Shown one piece after another: positions 6,677-8,850 of a stretch of 8,850 nucleotides of DNA; position 1 is the first letter of the stretch; every line of letters begins with the position of its first letter. The stretch comes from an uncultured Clostridium sp. (lineage in GTDB: Bacteria > Bacillota > Clostridia > TANB77 > CAG-508). The notes beneath the pieces are model-generated. The model had not been told where the DNA came from, made no database searches, and saw nothing but the letters and a program-made list of their open reading frames with translations. The translations under genes and the position numbers were made by a program. Location of the stretch: contig USOM01000023.1 in NCBI GenBank assembly GCA_900556345.1, positions 1-8,850 on the forward strand, in the 5' to 3' direction.

Positions 6677-6686
6677 GGCCCCCACC
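6636..6686. repeat. GC-rich imperfect hairpin
   Basis: GGTGG (6636-6640) pairs with CCACC (6682-6686), CC (6641-6642) with GG (6677-6678) leaving a CCC bulge, then GA faces GA, and AAAG (6645-6648) pairs with CTTT (6671-6674). It stands out against the AT-rich surroundings and lies just before a terminator. It may be a transposon end or a small structured RNA; neither is shown. Confidence 0.35.
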
Positions 6687-6691
6687 AGAGT

Positions 6692-6722
6692 AGCATAGCA
6701 AAATAAAGCTATGCTTTTTTTT
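6692..6722 (+). terminator. Rho-independent terminator
   Basis: AGCATAGC (6692-6699) and GCTATGCT (6708-6715) form a perfect 8-bp stem with an 8-base loop, followed by eight T. It is rightward only; there is no T run on the other strand. It probably served the relic prepilin gene and now insulates the rnc operon from upstream transcription. Confidence 0.85.
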
Positions 6723-6765
6723 CTACAAAAAAATCATCATAAATCTCAATATTTCCACAAAACAC

Positions 6766-6793
6766 TTGAAAAAATACCAAAAAAGTATATAAT
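6766..6793 (+). promoter_or_regulatory. Sigma-A promoter of the rnc operon
   Basis: TTGAAA (6766-6771) and TATAAT (6788-6793) are separated by 16 bases. They lie between the terminator at 6722 and the start of rnc at 6822, so transcription would start about 6800, leaving a short leader. No operator or attenuator is visible. Confidence 0.75.
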
Positions 6794-6821
6794 AGATACA
6801 TACTGAAAAGAGGTGAAAAAA

Positions 6822-7502
6822 ATGGACTACACAAAACTAGAACAAGAAATAGGCTACACATTCCAAGACAAAAATCTACTACAAACAGCATTAACACACA
6901 CATCGTATGCTTATGAAAGAAAAACAATAAGTAACGAAAAACTAGAATTTCTAGGAGACAGCATACTAGAATTTCTATCAAGCATCTATATATACCAAAA
7001 CTATCCAAAACTAAAAGAAGGAGAAATGACTAAAGTTAGAGCACAAGTAGTATGTGAAGCAAGTTTATACAAAGTTGCAAAATCACATAATTTTAGTGAT
7101 TTCTTACGCCTAGGAAAATCAGAAAGAGTAGCACACAAACAAGTAAAACCAGCAATAATGGCAGACAGCGTAGAAGCAGTAATTGCAGCTATGTACCTAG
7201 ATGGAGGGCTAGAGCCAGCAAATAAATTTATAGTTGGAAACCTAAAAGAAGAAATAAAATTAGCAAGTCAAAATGTCGGACAAAAGGACTATAAAACAGT
7301 ACTACAAGAAATACTTCAGCAACATGGAGATGTACATATAGAATACAAAATAATAAAAGAAGCAGGGCCAGACCATGATAAAATATTTGTATCAGAAGTA
7401 ATCTACAACGGAAAAATTTTAGCATCAGGAGAAGGAAAAAGCAAAAAACATGCAGAAATGGAAGCTGCAAAACATGCTATAGAATTAATAAAAAAGGGGT
7501 GA
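6822..7502 (+). CDS. rnc: Ribonuclease III
   Basis: 226 residues, a normal length. RNase III cuts double-stranded RNA as a homodimer with magnesium, processing rRNA precursors and some mRNAs in the cytoplasm. The nuclease domain carries the signature NEKLEFLGDSILEFLSS with its catalytic acidic residues, followed by EGEMTKVRAQVVCEASL and, further on, the second acidic site in MADSVEAVIAAMYLDGG. The C-terminal double-stranded RNA-binding domain begins at DYKTVLQEILQQHG and ends with GEGKSKKHAEMEAAKHAI. I chose ATG 6822 over the in-frame GTG at 6813 because that GTG is part of the Shine-Dalgarno GAGGTG (6810-6815), 6 bases before the ATG. The gene heads an operon with the radical SAM gene 4 bases downstream. 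Confidence 0.97.
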   Translation: MDYTKLEQEIGYTFQDKNLLQTALTHTSYAYERKTISNEKLEFLGDSILEFLSSIYIYQNYPKLKEGEMTKVRAQVVCEASLYKVAKSHNFSDFLRLGKSERVAHKQVKPAIMADSVEAVIAAMYLDGGLEPANKFIVGNLKEEIKLASQNVGQKDYKTVLQEILQQHGDVHIEYKIIKEAGPDHDKIFVSEVIYNGKILASGEGKSKKHAEMEAAKHAIELIKKG

Positions 7503-7506
7503 AACT

Positions 7507-8559
7507 ATGAAAAAACAGTATATAATTCCAATATTTGTACCACACTTAGGATGTCCAAATGATTGTGTATTTTGCAACCAAAAATCAATAAGTGGGCAAG
7601 CAAAGCAAGTAACAAAGGAAGATGTAAAAAATATAATAGAAGAACACCTAAAATATATAAAAAAAGATTCTAAAGTAGAAGTAGCTTTTTTTGGAGGAAG
7701 TTTTACAGGAATAGAAGAAGAAAAACAAGAAGAGCTATTAAGTGTAGCATATGAATATGTTAAGCAAAAAAAGATTGATAGTATAAGAATATCAACAAGG
7801 CCTGATTATATAGATAAAAAAATCCTAAAAAGACTAAAAAAATATAAAGTAAAAACAATTGAACTTGGGGTACAATCTGCAAATGATTATATTCTAAAAA
7901 AGGCAGGAAGAGGACATACTTTTGAAGATGTTGTGAAAGCATCAAAATTAATTAAATGGTATGGCTTTGAGTTAGGACATCAAATGATGGTAGGACTTCC
8001 AGAAAGCACAACAGTTGATGAAATAAATACGGCAAAACAATTAATAAAGTTAAAGCCTAAAATGGTAAGGATATATCCAGTTTTAGTTATAAAAAATACA
8101 AAATTGGAAAAAGATTATCAAGAAGGCAAATACAAGCCTTTAACAGTAACACAGGCTGTTGAAATTTGCAAAGAATTGGTAAAACTTTTTGTAAAAAAAC
8201 ATATAGAAGTGATTAGAATTGGGCTTCAACCAACAGATACGATAACAAATCCAGAAGAGGAAAAAAGCGAAGTTGTGGCAGGTCCATTCCATCCAGCTTT
8301 TAGGCAATTGGTTGAATCCGGAATGTGGTATGATGTTATTGTTGAAAAGATAAAACAGCTAAATACTAAGGTTAAAGAGGTTGTTGTTACTGTTAATCCA
8401 GTTGATGTAAATAATGTTATTGGACAAAGAAAAGATAATATTAATAATTTAAGAGAAGTTTATGATGTGGATTTGATAGTAAAGGCAGATGAGAAAATTA
8501 AGCAGGGTAAATCTAAAATAGAGATTACAAAAATTTATGAGGATTTTTCGGAAAAATAA
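7507..8559 (+). CDS. Elp3-like radical SAM protein
   Basis: 350 residues. The iron-sulfur cluster motif of the radical SAM family is CPNDCVFC (Cys16, Cys20, Cys23, spacing C-x3-C-x2-C), preceded by PIFVPHLG. FFGGSFTGIE (61-70) is the SAM-binding glycine-rich motif, followed by RISTRPDYID, ELGVQSANDYILKKAGRGH and GHQMMVGLPEST, all typical of the Elp3/oxygen-independent coproporphyrinogen oxidase-like branch (COG1243 type). It resembles the radical SAM half of Elp3 but has no acetyltransferase domain, so tRNA wobble-uridine modification cannot be assumed and the substrate is unknown. The C-terminal part (about 260-350) resembles the extension found on such proteins. The gene lies 4 bases after rnc with AAGGGGTGA as ribosome site. 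A radical SAM gene next to rnc is common in clostridia, but the often-following smc and ftsY are absent here. Confidence 0.9.
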   Translation: MKKQYIIPIFVPHLGCPNDCVFCNQKSISGQAKQVTKEDVKNIIEEHLKYIKKDSKVEVAFFGGSFTGIEEEKQEELLSVAYEYVKQKKIDSIRISTRPDYIDKKILKRLKKYKVKTIELGVQSANDYILKKAGRGHTFEDVVKASKLIKWYGFELGHQMMVGLPESTTVDEINTAKQLIKLKPKMVRIYPVLVIKNTKLEKDYQEGKYKPLTVTQAVEICKELVKLFVKKHIEVIRIGLQPTDTITNPEEEKSEVVAGPFHPAFRQLVESGMWYDVIVEKIKQLNTKVKEVVVTVNPVDVNNVIGQRKDNINNLREVYDVDLIVKADEKIKQGKSKIEITKIYEDFSEK

Positions 8560-8608
8560 ACGGCTATAATGCACTGAAAGGCTTAAAATAGCCGTTTATG
8601 GATTTTTT
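8557..8608 (+). terminator. Terminator of the rnc-radical SAM operon
   Basis: A perfect 11-bp inverted repeat (8557-8567 and 8588-8598) starts in the stop codon of the radical SAM gene, has a loop of 20 bases and is followed by TGGATTTTTT. The T run begins 4 bases after the stem, so it is a somewhat weak intrinsic terminator. Confidence 0.75.
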
Positions 8609-8628
8609 ATGAAATTTTAAAAAAATCC

Positions 8629-8656
8629 TTGACAAATCTCAAAAAAATGATATAAT
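8629..8656 (+). promoter_or_regulatory. Strong sigma-A promoter of tRNA-Gly
   Basis: Consensus TTGACA (8629-8634) and TATAAT (8651-8656), spacer 16, with an extended TGA before the -10 box. The distance to the tRNA 5' end is 22 bases. A near-consensus promoter is usual for stable RNA genes. Confidence 0.9.
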
Positions 8657-8678
8657 AGTAAAGCATTAAGGAGAAGTT

Positions 8679-8752
8679 GCAGGTGTAGTTCAATGGTAGA
8701 ACCCTAGCCTTCCAAGCTAGCTACGTGGGTTCGATTCCCACTACCTGCTCCA
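8679..8752 (+). tRNA. tRNA-Gly (anticodon UCC)
   Basis: 74 bases including an encoded CCA end. The acceptor stem GCAGGTG pairs with TACCTGC (one G-U at position 7) and the discriminator is T. The anticodon stem CTAGC/GCTAG holds loop CTTCCAA, giving anticodon TCC. The T arm GTGGG/CCCAC holds TTCGATT. It is a single-gene transcript with its own promoter and terminator. The tRNA looks fully functional; the intron at 8798 lies outside it. Confidence 0.97.
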
Positions 8753-8758
8753 AATTTT

Positions 8759-8794
8759 AAAACTTACGAAATTTTGTTATTTCGTAAGTTTTTT
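8759..8794 (+). terminator. Terminator of tRNA-Gly
   Basis: Arms 8759-8772 and 8779-8792 form a 14-bp perfect stem (12 without the outer A-T pairs) with a 6-base loop, followed by T and then GTA. The T run is cut short by the intron inserted from 8798. Confidence 0.9.
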
Positions 8795-8797
8795 GTA

Positions 8798-8850
8798 GTG
8801 TGCCCAGCATGGGCAACAACTTGAGGGTGAAAGTCCCTTACAGTGCCTGA
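8798..8850 (+). mobile_element. 5' end of a second group II intron, probably class C
   Basis: It begins GTGTGCCCAGCATGGGC, with GCCCA/TGGGC able to pair, followed by GAGGGTGAAAGTCCC. The GTGYG start and the GGTGAAAGTCC element are typical of bacterial group II intron domain I. It starts 5 bases after the terminator stem of tRNA-Gly, the known insertion preference of class C introns. It differs in sequence from the intron at 3046. The rest, including any reverse transcriptase, is outside the window, so the class and intactness are inferred. Confidence 0.8.

Noticed and set aside
6813..6815. GTG at 6813 as start of rnc
   Set aside because: It is part of the Shine-Dalgarno GAGGTG; the ATG at 6822 is well spaced and gives the usual N-terminus.
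6348..7008. Long open minus-strand frames at 6348-6701 and 6709-7008
   Set aside because: Leu/Phe/Tyr-rich low-complexity readings with no ribosome site or recognisable domain. The second overlaps rnc antisense and the first covers a relic and a terminator.
1..8850. CRISPR array, toxin-antitoxin pair or retron
   Set aside because: No regularly spaced repeats or small paired genes were seen. The only reverse transcriptase is clearly a group II intron maturase with domain V behind it.

Overview
The window is AT-rich DNA from a low-GC Firmicute, most likely a gut-type clostridium. This rests on base composition, strong AGGAGG ribosome sites, the rnc-radical SAM gene pair, and a type-IV-pilin-like GLUG surface protein of a kind common in uncultured Clostridia. 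No species can be named from the sequence alone.

Layout. Positions 1-897 hold the 3' part of an AAA-ATPase-like/PD-(D/E)XK protein gene, closed by a strong terminator. Positions 1201-2841 encode a prepilin-like GLUG-repeat protein. From about 2930 to 6300 lies a nested, decayed mobile region. It is an IS91-type (HUH Y2) element carrying a tyrosine-recombinase gene and a transposase gene, both broken by one internal deletion. A full-length group II intron with an intact reverse transcriptase/maturase (about 3046-4920) sits in the leader of the recombinase gene. The intron's exon-binding sites can be matched to its 5' exon. It splits an inverted repeat that would otherwise hide the recombinase Shine-Dalgarno. 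The IS91 element ends at 6300 beside CTTG, the target expected for the family.

Positions 6301-6722 hold no intact gene. They contain an interleaved pair of inverted repeats, a frameshifted relic of a second prepilin-like gene, a compact GC-rich hairpin and a terminator. From 6766 the DNA is ordinary core genome: a promoter, rnc (RNase III) and an Elp3-like radical SAM gene in one operon, then a single tRNA-Gly(UCC) gene with its own promoter and terminator. The last 53 bases are the 5' end of a second group II intron, inserted just after the tRNA terminator, the site preference of bacterial class C introns.

Taken together, a stable core segment (rnc, radical SAM, tRNA-Gly) adjoins a plastic segment where surface-protein genes, an IS91 element and group II introns have been inserted, deleted and eroded. 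The points most worth following are the intron inside a Shine-Dalgarno-hiding hairpin, the single-stop fusion of recombinase and transposase fragments, the relic prepilin copy, and the terminator-associated intron at the right edge.
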